Shown in pieces: positions 32,321 through 40,835 of a stretch of DNA of 64,000 nucleotides (position 1 is the first letter of the stretch; each line of letters opens with the position of its first letter). The DNA is from Solibacillus silvestris_B. GTDB taxonomy: Bacteria; Bacillota; Bacilli; Bacillales_A; Planococcaceae. Under the pieces are notes generated by a model, which was not told the DNA's origin, made no database searches, and saw nothing but the letters and a program-made list of their open reading frames with translations. The stretch lies in NCBI RefSeq assembly GCF_051967575.1, contig NZ_JBQCJW010000009.1:62001-126000 (forward strand), read 5' to 3'. The position numbers and the translations under genes were made by a program.

Positions 32321-33598
32321 TTGAAAGATGTAGAAGTATTGATTGAACGCGGTATATTAGTTGGTGTGAATTTACAGAAGGATGAGCATTTTGATTATTC
32401 AATGGAAGAATTGGCGAATTTGGCGGAAGCATTGAATGTGGAAGTTGTCGGTATGGTGACGCAAAATTTGGAGCGGGTGACACCATCGCATTATGTAGGT
32501 ACGGGGAAAATTGAAGAAATCCAAGCCTTTTTTGAGGAAACGGATGCGAATATCGTCATTTTCAATGATGAGCTATCGCCATCGCAAATTCGAAATTTAG
32601 AGCGTGATTTACAGTGCAAAGTGATTGATCGCACGATGCTTATTTTAGATATTTTTAGTCGCCGGGCGAAAACACGTGAAGCGCAATTACAAGTGGAGCT
32701 CGCTCAATTACAGTATATGCTGCCGCGTCTAGTTGGGCTTCATGCGTCTTTATCGCGTCAAGGCGGAGGCACAGGAGGCGGATTTAAAAACCGTGGTGCG
32801 GGGGAAACGAAGCTAGAGCTGGATCGCCGAAAAATCGAAGACCAGATTTCAAAAATCAAAAAAGAATTGGAAGCGGTGAAGGAACAGCGCGAAACACAGC
32901 GGAAGCAACGCCGCAAAAATGCTGTACCTGTCGTTTCGATTGTAGGCTATACAAATGCAGGGAAATCCACGATTATGAATCAGCTGCTGGCAAAAGCCGG
33001 TCAAAATGATACGAAGCAGGTGTTTGAAAAAGATATGCTGTTTGCGACATTGGAAACATCCGTCCGCAATATTGATCTCGAGGACAATAAGTCATTTTTA
33101 TTAACGGACACAGTAGGGTTTGTCAGTAAGCTTCCGCATCATTTAGTAAAGGCATTCCGCTCGACTTTGGAAGAAGCGCGGGAAGCAGATTTGCTATTGC
33201 ATGTAGTCGATGTTTCAAATGAAGAATACCGCTTCATGATGGACGTAACGAACGAAACATTGAAAGCAATCGATGTGGAGAACATACCGACAATTTACGT
33301 TTACAACAAATCCGATTTGGCGAATGTGGAATATCCGTTAGTAAGCGGGGACAATATTTGGCTATCCGCTAAGGAAGATATCGGGCTGGATGAATTGCTG
33401 CAGCTTATCCGCAAGCAAATCTTCGCAAACTATATAACGTGCCAAATGCTTATTCCGTATGAGCAGGGCACAATCGTTTCTTATTTAAATGAGCATGCAA
33501 CCATTTTGGAAACAGCGTACGAGGAAGAGGGCACGCTTTTAACAGCAGAATTAAAAGAAATTGATTATAAAAAATATGAAAAATATGTTGTGAAATAA
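32321..33598 (+). CDS. hflX: Ribosome-splitting GTPase HflX
   Basis: A 425-residue GTPase that binds the 50S subunit and splits or rescues stalled 70S ribosomes under stress. The N-terminal HflX domain contains HYVGTGKIEEIQ and IFNDELSPSQIRNLE. A glycine-rich linker (SRQGGGTGGGFKNRGAGETK, residues 146-165) precedes a helical region. The G domain has G1 GYTNAGKST (209-217), G3 DTVGF and G4 NKSD. The start is taken as TTG at 32321, because AGGAGG (32309-32314) lies 7 bp upstream. The ATG at 32300 precedes that RBS and would place it inside the gene. Confidence 0.95.
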   Translation: MKDVEVLIERGILVGVNLQKDEHFDYSMEELANLAEALNVEVVGMVTQNLERVTPSHYVGTGKIEEIQAFFEETDANIVIFNDELSPSQIRNLERDLQCKVIDRTMLILDIFSRRAKTREAQLQVELAQLQYMLPRLVGLHASLSRQGGGTGGGFKNRGAGETKLELDRRKIEDQISKIKKELEAVKEQRETQRKQRRKNAVPVVSIVGYTNAGKSTIMNQLLAKAGQNDTKQVFEKDMLFATLETSVRNIDLEDNKSFLLTDTVGFVSKLPHHLVKAFRSTLEEAREADLLLHVVDVSNEEYRFMMDVTNETLKAIDVENIPTIYVYNKSDLANVEYPLVSGDNIWLSAKEDIGLDELLQLIRKQIFANYITCQMLIPYEQGTIVSYLNEHATILETAYEEEGTLLTAELKEIDYKKYEKYVVK

Positions 33599-33621
33599 AA
33601 GTATTTTTTATATGTCATTGC

Positions 33622-33668
33622 AAAAGCTAAAGTACTGCGTATTCGCAAAGTACTTTAGCTTTTTATTT
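33622..33668 (+). terminator. Rho-independent terminator
   Basis: Stem AAAGCTAAAGTACTGCG / CGCAAAGTACTTTAGCTTT with a short loop and U-run. Confidence 0.9.
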
Positions 33669-33710
33669 TGTTTAAGGAGATTACTCCAATATAAGGAAGA
33701 GTCTAAATAT

Positions 33711-33784
33711 TTTCTTTATATAGTTAATTCCTCTATAATACAGATCGTCTAGTTGTGATAATCTGTTCAATTTATCTGAAAATA
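33711..33784 (+). promoter_or_regulatory. Promoter-like -10 and CodY-like box upstream of the peptide symporter
   Basis: TATAAT at 33734-33739, with a weak -35 (TTTCTT, 33711-33716) at 17 bp. Downstream, ATTTATCTGAAAATA (33770-33784) matches 12 of 15 positions of the CodY motif. The ~190-bp leader to the ATG is AT-rich and holds no other feature I can support, apart from a weaker TATTAT box near 33860. Confidence 0.4.
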
Positions 33785-33926
33785 ACGAAAAAACTCAAAA
33801 TTATAACATTTTGATTATTTGTTGATTTTGCTTAATTATTGCGTTAAAGTGTTGGAATATATTATTTCAAATGTCAGACAACAGACTTTATTGTCGGAAT
33901 ATTTATTAATCGGAGGAGATTTCGAA

Positions 33927-35411
33927 ATGTATACAAAAGAAGAAATTGTGAAATCTGTTCCTCAAACAGGATTTGTTGGTCAACCTAAAGGGTTATTTAC
34001 ATTATTCTTCACAGAGTTTTGGGAACGATTTTCTTATTACGGTATGCGTGCCATCCTGCTTTTCTACATGTACTACGCGGTTAAAGATGGCGGATTAGGA
34101 TTAGATCGCACACAAGCAAATATTATTATGTCGATATATGGTTCATTAATCTATATGTCAGGCATTATCGGCGGATGGATTGCCGACCGAATTACTGGTA
34201 CGCGTAAAGCGGTATTCTATGGCGGTATATTAATAATGATCGGTCATATTTTACTTGCGTTGCCGCTCGGTGTTTCAGCATTATACTTATCAATGTTCTT
34301 CATTATTATTGGTACTGGTTTATTAAAACCGAACGTTTCATCAGTAGTCGGCGATTTATATGCACCAAACGATGCACGTCGTGACTCTGGTTTCTCTATT
34401 TTCTACATGGGTATCAACATGGGTGGTTTCTTAGCGCCGCTTTTAGTTGGTTTATTCCAAAAAAACTGGGGCTTCCACGCAGGATTCAGTGTAGCTGCAG
34501 TAGGTATGTTCATTGGGTTGGTCGTTTATTTAATGTCACAAAAGAGCCTTGGTTTAGCAGGTTCTGTAGCACCGAACCCACTTTCGGGTGAAGAGAAGAA
34601 AACAACAGTCCGCAATTTCACAATCGGCGGCTTGGTCATTGTTGTTTTAGGTGTCATTGCTTACATGACAGGTAACGCAAACATTAAAAACTTCTCTGTA
34701 TTAATTACGATTCTTGGTGTCACGATTCCGACATTATTCATTTTTTATATGTATCGCAGTCCAAAAACAAATGCAGACGAAAAATCTCGTTTATTAGCAT
34801 ATATCCCATTATTCATTTGTGCGGTTATGTTCTGGGCAATCGCAGAGCAATCTTCAACAATTTTAGCGACTTTTATTGATACACGCACAAATTTAAATTT
34901 ATGGGGTTTTAAAATCCCGGCAGCATGGTTCCAATCATTTAACCCGTTATTCATCATCACAATGGCTCCATTATTTGCATTATTATGGACAAAATTGGGG
35001 AATGCTGGTCCATCGACACCCCGTAAATTTGCATATTCATTATTCTTTGCAGGGGCATCATTCTTAATTATGATCGCGGCAATTGTTATAACGCCAGAAG
35101 GCACATTAGTAAATCCATTATGGGTTGTACTGTCAATCTTCTTAGTAGTATTAGGTGAGTTATTGCTGTCGCCTGTTGGTTTATCTGCAACAACAAAATT
35201 GGCGCCGGCTGCATTCGCAGGTCAAACGATGGCATTATGGTTCCTAGCATCAGCTGCTGCCCAAGCAATCAACGCACAGCTAGTTCGTGTTTATGAAATT
35301 GTATCAGAAACAATGTACTTCGGTGTATTGGGCGGTTTATCAATTGTGATTGGTATTATTATTTTATTCATCTCGCCAATCATCTCAAAAGCGATGCGCG
35401 GCATTAAATAA
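33927..35411 (+). CDS. dtpT: Proton-dependent di-/tripeptide symporter (POT/PTR family, DtpT type)
   Basis: A 494-residue polytopic MFS transporter of the POT family that imports di- and tripeptides with protons. The first membrane helix carries the signature FTEFWERFSYYGMRAILLFY (ExxERFxYY, needed for proton coupling). The PTR2 signature GTGLLKPNVSSVVGDLY follows at about 125-145. Another family motif is FYMGINMGGFLAPLL. The upstream ORF extension (36 codons) lacks an RBS; the ATG at 33927 follows CGGAGGAG. A CodY-like site lies upstream, consistent with nutrient control of peptide uptake. Confidence 0.92.
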   Translation: MYTKEEIVKSVPQTGFVGQPKGLFTLFFTEFWERFSYYGMRAILLFYMYYAVKDGGLGLDRTQANIIMSIYGSLIYMSGIIGGWIADRITGTRKAVFYGGILIMIGHILLALPLGVSALYLSMFFIIIGTGLLKPNVSSVVGDLYAPNDARRDSGFSIFYMGINMGGFLAPLLVGLFQKNWGFHAGFSVAAVGMFIGLVVYLMSQKSLGLAGSVAPNPLSGEEKKTTVRNFTIGGLVIVVLGVIAYMTGNANIKNFSVLITILGVTIPTLFIFYMYRSPKTNADEKSRLLAYIPLFICAVMFWAIAEQSSTILATFIDTRTNLNLWGFKIPAAWFQSFNPLFIITMAPLFALLWTKLGNAGPSTPRKFAYSLFFAGASFLIMIAAIVITPEGTLVNPLWVVLSIFLVVLGELLLSPVGLSATTKLAPAAFAGQTMALWFLASAAAQAINAQLVRVYEIVSETMYFGVLGGLSIVIGIIILFISPIISKAMRGIK

Positions 35412-35415
35412 ATTT

Positions 35416-35461
35416 TAAAACCTTTATTTATAGATTTTCTATAAATAAAGGTTTTTTCTTT
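35416..35461 (+). terminator. Rho-independent terminator
   Basis: Perfect stem AAAACCTTTATTTATAG-type / CTATAAATAAAGGTTTT with a short loop and U-run. Confidence 0.92.
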
Positions 35462-35513
35462 TGGTTAGAAAGGAATAATAAAAGTTAACTACTTTAAAAG
35501 GCAACTTGTGGTA

Positions 35514-35720
35514 TATAATGGAATTGGGGCTATGCTTATAATAATGGTCTACAACAGAATTTTGGCAAGGAAGCTTGAATGCTTCGCCTAAATTGCTGCA
35601 GGCGATTCCCGAAGGTTACACACACCTTAACAGGCCATGTAAGATGGCATGGTGGATGACAGGTGTACGAATAAAACAAGGGTAATTTGAATGACACTAT
35701 AAAAAGTAACTATAGGGGAG
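35514..35720 (+). promoter_or_regulatory. Promoter -10 and structured leader before the acyltransferase operon
   Basis: TATAAT at 35514-35519 lacks a good -35. The following ~190-nt leader contains a run of small hairpins: GAAGC/GCTTC, GCCT/AGGC, AAGGT/ACCTT and GCCAT/ATGGC between about 35569 and 35652. It also holds a possible 36-codon ORF from TTG 35575 to TAA 35685. No riboswitch class was recognised. Confidence 0.35.
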
Positions 35721-35729
35721 GCAAAAATT

Positions 35730-36563
35730 ATGTTGGAATCAGTGACGATTAAGGAATTAACGACAATTGAGCAAATTGAAGAGGCACGCAAGCTGGAGCA
35801 TGGAATTTGGGCTGTCGGAAGCATCCCTGTTCACCAAACGATTGCGACGATCCGCAATGGCGGGATTGTACTTGGTGCATATTTAAATGAAGAAATAATC
35901 GGCTTTAACTATAGTTGCCCGGGATATATGGATGAGCATGTGTACTTGTATTCCCATATGCTCGGTGTTAAGCGTAATTACCGTGAGCAAGGTGTAGGAG
36001 AGTTGTTAAAAAATTATTTGAAGGATATTGCGATTGAGCGTGGTTATCGAAATTGCCGCTGGACATTTGATCCGCTTGAAGCGCGCAGCGGATTTTTAAA
36101 CTTTTCCAAATTGCGCAGTCATAGCGACACATATATTGAAAACTGTTATGGCGAGATGGAAGATCCATTTAATAGAGCACTGCCTACAGATCGTCTTTGT
36201 GTGGAATGGCAGCTTGTCGATAATGATTATTTGCGCTGGGATGCAAAAGTTGAGGAGCTGCTTGATGAAGCGAAACCGATTGTAAATTGGGGCGCAAATA
36301 CGGTAGGACTTCCAACATTGGATCCGGAGCAAAAATTCAGTAAAGAAGAAGCGCTCATTCATGATGCATATACATTACCGATCCCAACAAACTTCCAGAA
36401 AATAAAGGTCGAAAGTGCGGCTTTGGCGGAAGATTGGCGCTACAAAACAAGACATATTTTACAAGCGATGTTTGAACAAGAATATAAAATTATTCACTTA
36501 AAGAAAAAAGATGAACATATTAGTCATTACTTGCTTGTAAAGCGCTCTTTATTCGCTCTATAG
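35730..36563 (+). CDS. GNAT-family N-acyltransferase, partner of the downstream enolase-superfamily gene
   Basis: A 277-residue protein with a GNAT acetyl-CoA site, motif A LGVKRNYREQGVGELLKNYL (about 79-98, R/Q-x-x-G-x-G at 85-90). The C-terminal 120 residues form an extension seen in homologues encoded beside NSAR/MenC-like enzymes. It would N-acylate an amino acid or amine. The start has GGGGAGG at good spacing. The next gene begins 37 bp after its stop with no terminator, so the two form an operon, which suggests N-acylamino acid metabolism as the shared task. Confidence 0.8.
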   Translation: MLESVTIKELTTIEQIEEARKLEHGIWAVGSIPVHQTIATIRNGGIVLGAYLNEEIIGFNYSCPGYMDEHVYLYSHMLGVKRNYREQGVGELLKNYLKDIAIERGYRNCRWTFDPLEARSGFLNFSKLRSHSDTYIENCYGEMEDPFNRALPTDRLCVEWQLVDNDYLRWDAKVEELLDEAKPIVNWGANTVGLPTLDPEQKFSKEEALIHDAYTLPIPTNFQKIKVESAALAEDWRYKTRHILQAMFEQEYKIIHLKKKDEHISHYLLVKRSLFAL

Positions 36564-36600
36564 TTATTCGCTGTTGAAATGATGAATAGGAGCAATGTAC

Positions 36601-37710
36601 ATGAAATTGACAGAAGTGACAGTGCATGAACTATTAATGCGCATGAAAACGCCATTTGCAACGAGTCTCGGAACGATGCAAAATAAACGCTTTTTAGTGC
36701 TGGAAGCAAAGGACGAAAGCGGTATAATCGGCTGGGGGGAAGGTGTCGCTTTTGAGGAGCCTTTCTATACTGAGGAGACGTTTAAAACTTCTCTCCATAT
36801 GCTGGAGGACTTTTTAATTCCTGCATTACTGGGCGCAGAGCTGGAACACCCGGATGATGTGCATGAGCGTTTTCGATCCATTCGCCGCAACAATATGGCA
36901 AAAGCGGCGATTGAAGGCGCGGTATGGGATATTTATGCACAACTGATGAAAAAGCCCTTAGCGGCAGTCATCGGAGGGGCACAGGAAAAGATCGAAGTGG
37001 GTATTAGCATCGGTTTACAGCCTACAGACGAACAGCTTATCACGACGATTCAGCATTATTTGGATGAGGGCTATAAGCGAATTAAAGTAAAAATCAAGCC
37101 AGGGAAAGATATTGAACTTTTGCGTACAATTCGGGTAAATTTCCCTGCCATCCCTTTAATGGCAGATGCAAATTCCGCTTATACATTAGAGGATATCGAG
37201 CGATTAAAACAGCTTGATCAATTTAATTTAATGATGATTGAACAACCGCTTGCCCATGATGACTTAATCGACCATGCCATATTGCAAAAGCAAATCAAGA
37301 CACCGATTTGCTTGGATGAAAGCATCAATTCTTTAGAGGATGCCCGAAAAGCGATACAAATCGGGAGCTGTGGTGTGATTAATATTAAAATCGCAAGGGT
37401 TGGCGGTATTAGCGAGGCGAGAAGGATTCATGACTACTGTATGAAGCATCATATTCCTGTATGGTGTGGGGGCATGCTGGAGGCAGGTATCGGCCGTGCC
37501 CAGAATGTGGCGCTTACAAGTCTTGCCAATTTTACGATGCCAGGCGATACGGCAGCTTCTGAGCGTTACTGGCATGAAGATATTATTACCCCCGAAGTAA
37601 CGGTAAAAGACGGATATATTGCCGTTCCCAAACAACAAGGGCTCGGCTATGAAGTAAATCATGCATTAATAGAAAAATACAGTGTAAATAAAACAACATA
37701 CCGGATATAA
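36601..37710 (+). CDS. N-succinyl/N-acylamino acid racemase or o-succinylbenzoate synthase (MenC/NSAR, enolase superfamily)
   Basis: A 369-residue enolase-superfamily enzyme of the muconate lactonizing subgroup. All catalytic residues of NSAR/OSBS enzymes are present: the KxK pair (IKVKIK, Lys162/Lys164), metal ligands Asp189, Glu214 and Asp239 (MADANS, MIEQPL, CLDESI), and Lys263 (NIKIARVGG). These positions correspond closely to Amycolatopsis NSAR. Many such enzymes catalyse both reactions. No other menaquinone gene is near, and the neighbour is an N-acyltransferase, which favours an amino-acid racemase role. The ATG at 36601 is 8 bp after AGGAG; the ATG at 36595 is too close. Confidence 0.88.
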   Translation: MKLTEVTVHELLMRMKTPFATSLGTMQNKRFLVLEAKDESGIIGWGEGVAFEEPFYTEETFKTSLHMLEDFLIPALLGAELEHPDDVHERFRSIRRNNMAKAAIEGAVWDIYAQLMKKPLAAVIGGAQEKIEVGISIGLQPTDEQLITTIQHYLDEGYKRIKVKIKPGKDIELLRTIRVNFPAIPLMADANSAYTLEDIERLKQLDQFNLMMIEQPLAHDDLIDHAILQKQIKTPICLDESINSLEDARKAIQIGSCGVINIKIARVGGISEARRIHDYCMKHHIPVWCGGMLEAGIGRAQNVALTSLANFTMPGDTAASERYWHEDIITPEVTVKDGYIAVPKQQGLGYEVNHALIEKYSVNKTTYRI

Positions 37711-37712
37711 AT

Positions 37713-37753
37713 GAAAGACCACAATTCGTCGAAACATTGTGGTCTTTTAAATT
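37713..37753 (+). terminator. Rho-independent terminator
   Basis: Stem AAAGACCACAAT / ATTGTGGTCTTT followed by TAAATTT. Confidence 0.8.
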
Positions 37754-37873
37754 TGATGTTTTTCTTCCTATTATATACATACTAGAAATAGTAGGTAAAA
37801 CGGGGAATTGCTCTTAAATACATATTTTTCAGTTTATTATCCAATCAAAAACGCTTTATTTAAAATTGGGTGT

Positions 37874-37942
37874 TTGATTTTCACTATTAGCAATTATATA
37901 ATGATGTAGGGAAAGAATTGATTCTCATTTTCATTGAGAATC
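37874..37942 (+). promoter_or_regulatory. Sigma-A promoter and Fur box of the siderophore-uptake operon
   Basis: TTGATT (37874-37879), 17-bp spacer, TATAAT (37897-37902). Just downstream is an inverted repeat with arms GATTCTCA (37920-37927) and TGAGAATC (37935-37942). Inside it, TGATTCTCATTTTCA (37919-37933) matches 12 of 14 fixed positions of the 7-1-7 Fur motif. Fur with iron would block transcription at the start site. Confidence 0.85.
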
Positions 37943-37992
37943 TTCGGAATATATAAAGATCCAAAATATATATAGAATAGTGGGAGAATGAA

Positions 37993-38949
37993 ATGAGACT
38001 TTGGATGCTCGTTGCAGCAACCATCGTTCTGTCCTTTATATCACTATTTATTGGGGCAATCGACATTAGACCGTCCGATTTATTGGATTGGGATTCAGAT
38101 AAAACACAAATTTTCTTAATGAGTCGAGTGCCGCGATTAATGGCGATTATACTTGCTGGGGCAGGGATGGGTATTTCTGGTTTAATCATGCAAAGCTTGA
38201 GCCGAAACAAGTTCGTATCACCGACAACATCGGGTACTTTAGATGCTGCCAAGCTAGGTATTGTAGTATCAATGGTATTTTTTACAAATGTCGGCTATAT
38301 GGAGAAAATTATATTCAGTTTCACTTTTGCATTGATTGGTATGATGATTTTCATGCGTCTTCTTGAAAGCATAAAATTCAAGGACGTTATTTTTGTGCCC
38401 CTCATCGGTATTATGTACGGAAACATTATTGGCGCGATTTCAACATTTATCGCTTATGAGGCGGACGCATTGCAAAGCGTGGATACATTCTTCCTAGGAA
38501 GTTTTACACTTGTCGTGTCTGGCCGTTATGAATTGCTTTATGTAGCTGTGCCCGCCATTATCCTTGCGTACTTATATGCCAATAAGTTTACGGTAGCAGG
38601 AATGGGCGAGGATTTTGCCAAAAACCTTGGATTAAGCTATCGTACCGTGCTGAATCTCGGTTTAGTGCTTGTTGCGATTATTTCAACGACAGTTGTATTA
38701 ACGGTTGGGATTATTCCTTTCTTAGGATTAATCGTGCCAAACTTAGTTTCATTATATTTGGGAGACAATTTACGTAAAACGATTCCGCATACGATTTTCT
38801 TAGGAGCAGCCTTCCTATTGATGTGTGACATTTTGAGTCGCCTTATTGTGTACCCATTTGAAATTCCAGTAAATACAACGGTTGCAGTAATCGGCAGTGC
38901 AATCTTCTTAGTGATGTTGTTTAGGGGGAAAGCATATGCGAAAAAATAG
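37993..38949 (+). CDS. yclN: Iron-siderophore ABC transporter permease (YclN-like)
   Basis: A 318-residue FecCD-family permease. It is close to Bacillus YclN, the petrobactin importer: SRNKFVSPTTSGTLDAAKLG and the C-terminal IPFLGLIVPNLVSLYLGDNL coupling region are both recognisable. About nine to ten membrane helices span the protein. It would form the membrane channel with the next gene product for a catecholate/citrate-type siderophore. It is the first gene of a Fur-controlled operon. The stop overlaps the next start by 14 bp, indicating translational coupling. RBS GGGAG. Confidence 0.9.
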   Translation: MRLWMLVAATIVLSFISLFIGAIDIRPSDLLDWDSDKTQIFLMSRVPRLMAIILAGAGMGISGLIMQSLSRNKFVSPTTSGTLDAAKLGIVVSMVFFTNVGYMEKIIFSFTFALIGMMIFMRLLESIKFKDVIFVPLIGIMYGNIIGAISTFIAYEADALQSVDTFFLGSFTLVVSGRYELLYVAVPAIILAYLYANKFTVAGMGEDFAKNLGLSYRTVLNLGLVLVAIISTTVVLTVGIIPFLGLIVPNLVSLYLGDNLRKTIPHTIFLGAAFLLMCDILSRLIVYPFEIPVNTTVAVIGSAIFLVMLFRGKAYAKK

Positions 38950-39892
38950 TACGAAGCTGATTGTTTTAGCGGTAATCGCGATTATTTGTATATTATTATT
39001 CTGTTTATATAATATCCAGGGCGGTTTTAGCTATGCCTTCCCTAAACGTGTGGAGCGAGTGCTGGCGATGATTATTACAGGTACAGCGATCGCCTATGCG
39101 ACTGTAACATTCCAAACTGTCACACATAACCGCTTATTAACACCTTCCATGATGGGTGTAGACTCGATGTATGAAGTGGTACAAACACTTATTTTCTTTT
39201 TTGCGGGCTCTGCATCGATTTTTGTAGTAAGTCGTTATTTGAACTTCGGATTATCAATTGCGGCGATGGTATTATTCGCACTAATTTTATACCGTTTCCT
39301 ATTCCGAGCTGATAAACATCCAATCTTCCTGCTATTGCTTGCAGGGATGATTATCGGGACATTGCTTGGAAGCTTCGTGACATTTCTGCAAGTTATTATT
39401 GACCCGGTGGAATATGAAAGCTTGCAGTCACGTTTATTTGCAAGCTTTATGAATGTGAAGACAGAGCTGTTGCTCATTGCTGTCATTATTTTGGGTGCAT
39501 CGTTCATCTACGGCTATCGTTTATTGCGCGATTTGGATGTCATGTCTTTAGGGCGTGAAAATGCGATTAATTTAGGTGTTAATTATGATAAAATTGTATT
39601 GAAAGTATTAATTTTATCTTCTGTTTTAATCGCAACATCAACTGCGCTTGTTGGTCCGATCACGTTTTTAGGCCTGATCGTATCAAATTTGTCATATCAG
39701 TTTTTTGCTACGTACAAGCATTCCATTTTAATAGTGGGTGCGAGTTTAATTAGTATTATTGCACTTGTCGGTGGGCAGTTTTTAGTGCTGCATGTATTCA
39801 ATTTAAGTACGACGATCAGTGTAATCATTAACTTTATCGGCGGACTGTACTTTATTTATCTAATACTGAAGGAAAGTAGGAAAGCAGGATGA
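38936..39892 (+). CDS. yclO: Iron-siderophore ABC transporter permease (YclO-like)
   Basis: A 318-residue FecCD-family permease, the second half of the channel. Recognisable features are the TPSMMGVDSMYEVVQTL segment (the counterpart of SPTTSGTLD in the first permease) and the coupling helix VGPITFLGLIVSNLSYQF near residues 240-257. It overlaps the first permease gene by 14 bp and the ATPase gene by 4 bp (ATGA). GGGGGAAA serves as RBS inside the preceding gene. The close overlap pattern points to a heterodimeric permease made in equal amounts. Confidence 0.9.
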   Translation: MRKNSTKLIVLAVIAIICILLFCLYNIQGGFSYAFPKRVERVLAMIITGTAIAYATVTFQTVTHNRLLTPSMMGVDSMYEVVQTLIFFFAGSASIFVVSRYLNFGLSIAAMVLFALILYRFLFRADKHPIFLLLLAGMIIGTLLGSFVTFLQVIIDPVEYESLQSRLFASFMNVKTELLLIAVIILGASFIYGYRLLRDLDVMSLGRENAINLGVNYDKIVLKVLILSSVLIATSTALVGPITFLGLIVSNLSYQFFATYKHSILIVGASLISIIALVGGQFLVLHVFNLSTTISVIINFIGGLYFIYLILKESRKAG

Positions 39893-40656
39893 TAGAAATT
39901 AAAGGGATTTCCAAAAGCTTTGGAAAAAAACCAGTTGTGGAAGATGTCACATTAAATATCCAGCCGAAAGCCATCACTTCATTTATTGGACCTAACGGAG
40001 CCGGCAAGTCGACATTATTATCGATGGTAAGCCGATTGCTTGATTCAGATACAGGCGAAGTATTATTAGATCAAAATGACGTAAAAAAAATGAAGTCGAA
40101 TGATTTCGCGAAACGTGTGGCCATTTTGCGTCAATCCAATCATTTAAATGTACGTTTAACTGTACGTGAACTCGTATCATTTGGGCGCTATCCATATTCA
40201 AAAGGGCGTTTAACAGCAGAGGATGAGGAACATATCGACCGTGCGATTGAATATATGACACTCGGCGATATGCAACATAAGTTTTTGGATGAATTATCAG
40301 GCGGGCAAAAGCAACGCGCATTTATTTCAATGGTTATCGCCCAGGACACTGAGTATATTTTGCTCGATGAACCATTGAATAACTTGGATATGAAGCACTC
40401 TGTCCAAATTATGAAAATTTTGCGCAAGCTTGTGGATGAGTTGGGAAAAACGGTTGTTATTGTTTTGCATGATATTAACTTCGCTTCAGTATACTCTGAT
40501 CGAATTGTGGCATTAAAAGATGGACGTCTTGTAAAAGATGGTCCGACACATGAAATTATCAACTCTGAAGCATTGCGGGAAGTTTACGATATGCATATTC
40601 CAGTACAAGAACAGGATGGCTGTCGTATTTGCGTATACTTTAATTCACATAGCTAA
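39889..40656 (+). CDS. yclP: Iron-siderophore ABC transporter ATPase (YclP-like)
   Basis: A 255-residue ABC ATPase that drives siderophore import. Walker A GPNGAGKST (34-42), the Q-loop in LRQSN, signature LSGGQKQR (about 138-145), Walker B YILLDEPL, the D-loop NNLDM and the switch His in VLHDINFA are all intact. The SVY/SDRIVALKDGR end is typical of FepC/FhuC-type subunits. It starts on the ATGA overlap with the second permease. The binding-protein gene follows after a terminator-like hairpin and a second promoter. Confidence 0.92.
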   Translation: MIEIKGISKSFGKKPVVEDVTLNIQPKAITSFIGPNGAGKSTLLSMVSRLLDSDTGEVLLDQNDVKKMKSNDFAKRVAILRQSNHLNVRLTVRELVSFGRYPYSKGRLTAEDEEHIDRAIEYMTLGDMQHKFLDELSGGQKQRAFISMVIAQDTEYILLDEPLNNLDMKHSVQIMKILRKLVDELGKTVVIVLHDINFASVYSDRIVALKDGRLVKDGPTHEIINSEALREVYDMHIPVQEQDGCRICVYFNSHS

Positions 40657-40662
40657 ATGGTA

Positions 40663-40701
40663 ATAAATGTATAAGTTGCGCTCGCTTATACATTTATTTT
40701 C
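40663..40701 (+). terminator. Intra-operon terminator between ATPase and binding-protein genes
   Basis: Perfect 11-bp stem AAATGTATAAG / CTTATACATTT with ATTTTCT. It would separate the transporter message from the binding-protein message. Confidence 0.8.
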
Positions 40702-40712
40702 TGAAGTTAATT

Positions 40713-40798
40713 GAGAATGAATATTAATTTCAAAAAATGGATTGACAATATTATCTGCTTGATTTAGACTAACGGTAGTCAAATGAAAACGATTATCA
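40713..40798 (+). promoter_or_regulatory. Second Fur-controlled promoter (binding-protein gene)
   Basis: TTGACA (40742-40747), 17-bp spacer, TAGACT (40765-40770). A Fur-like site GAGAATGAATATTAATTTC (40713-40731) lies upstream. A strong 7-1-7 box TGAAAACGATTATCA (40784-40798) lies just after the start site. Confidence 0.8.
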
Positions 40799-40835
40799 CT
40801 CTCGCTCGGGAGTATAGTAGGAGGAAATAGTAAAA

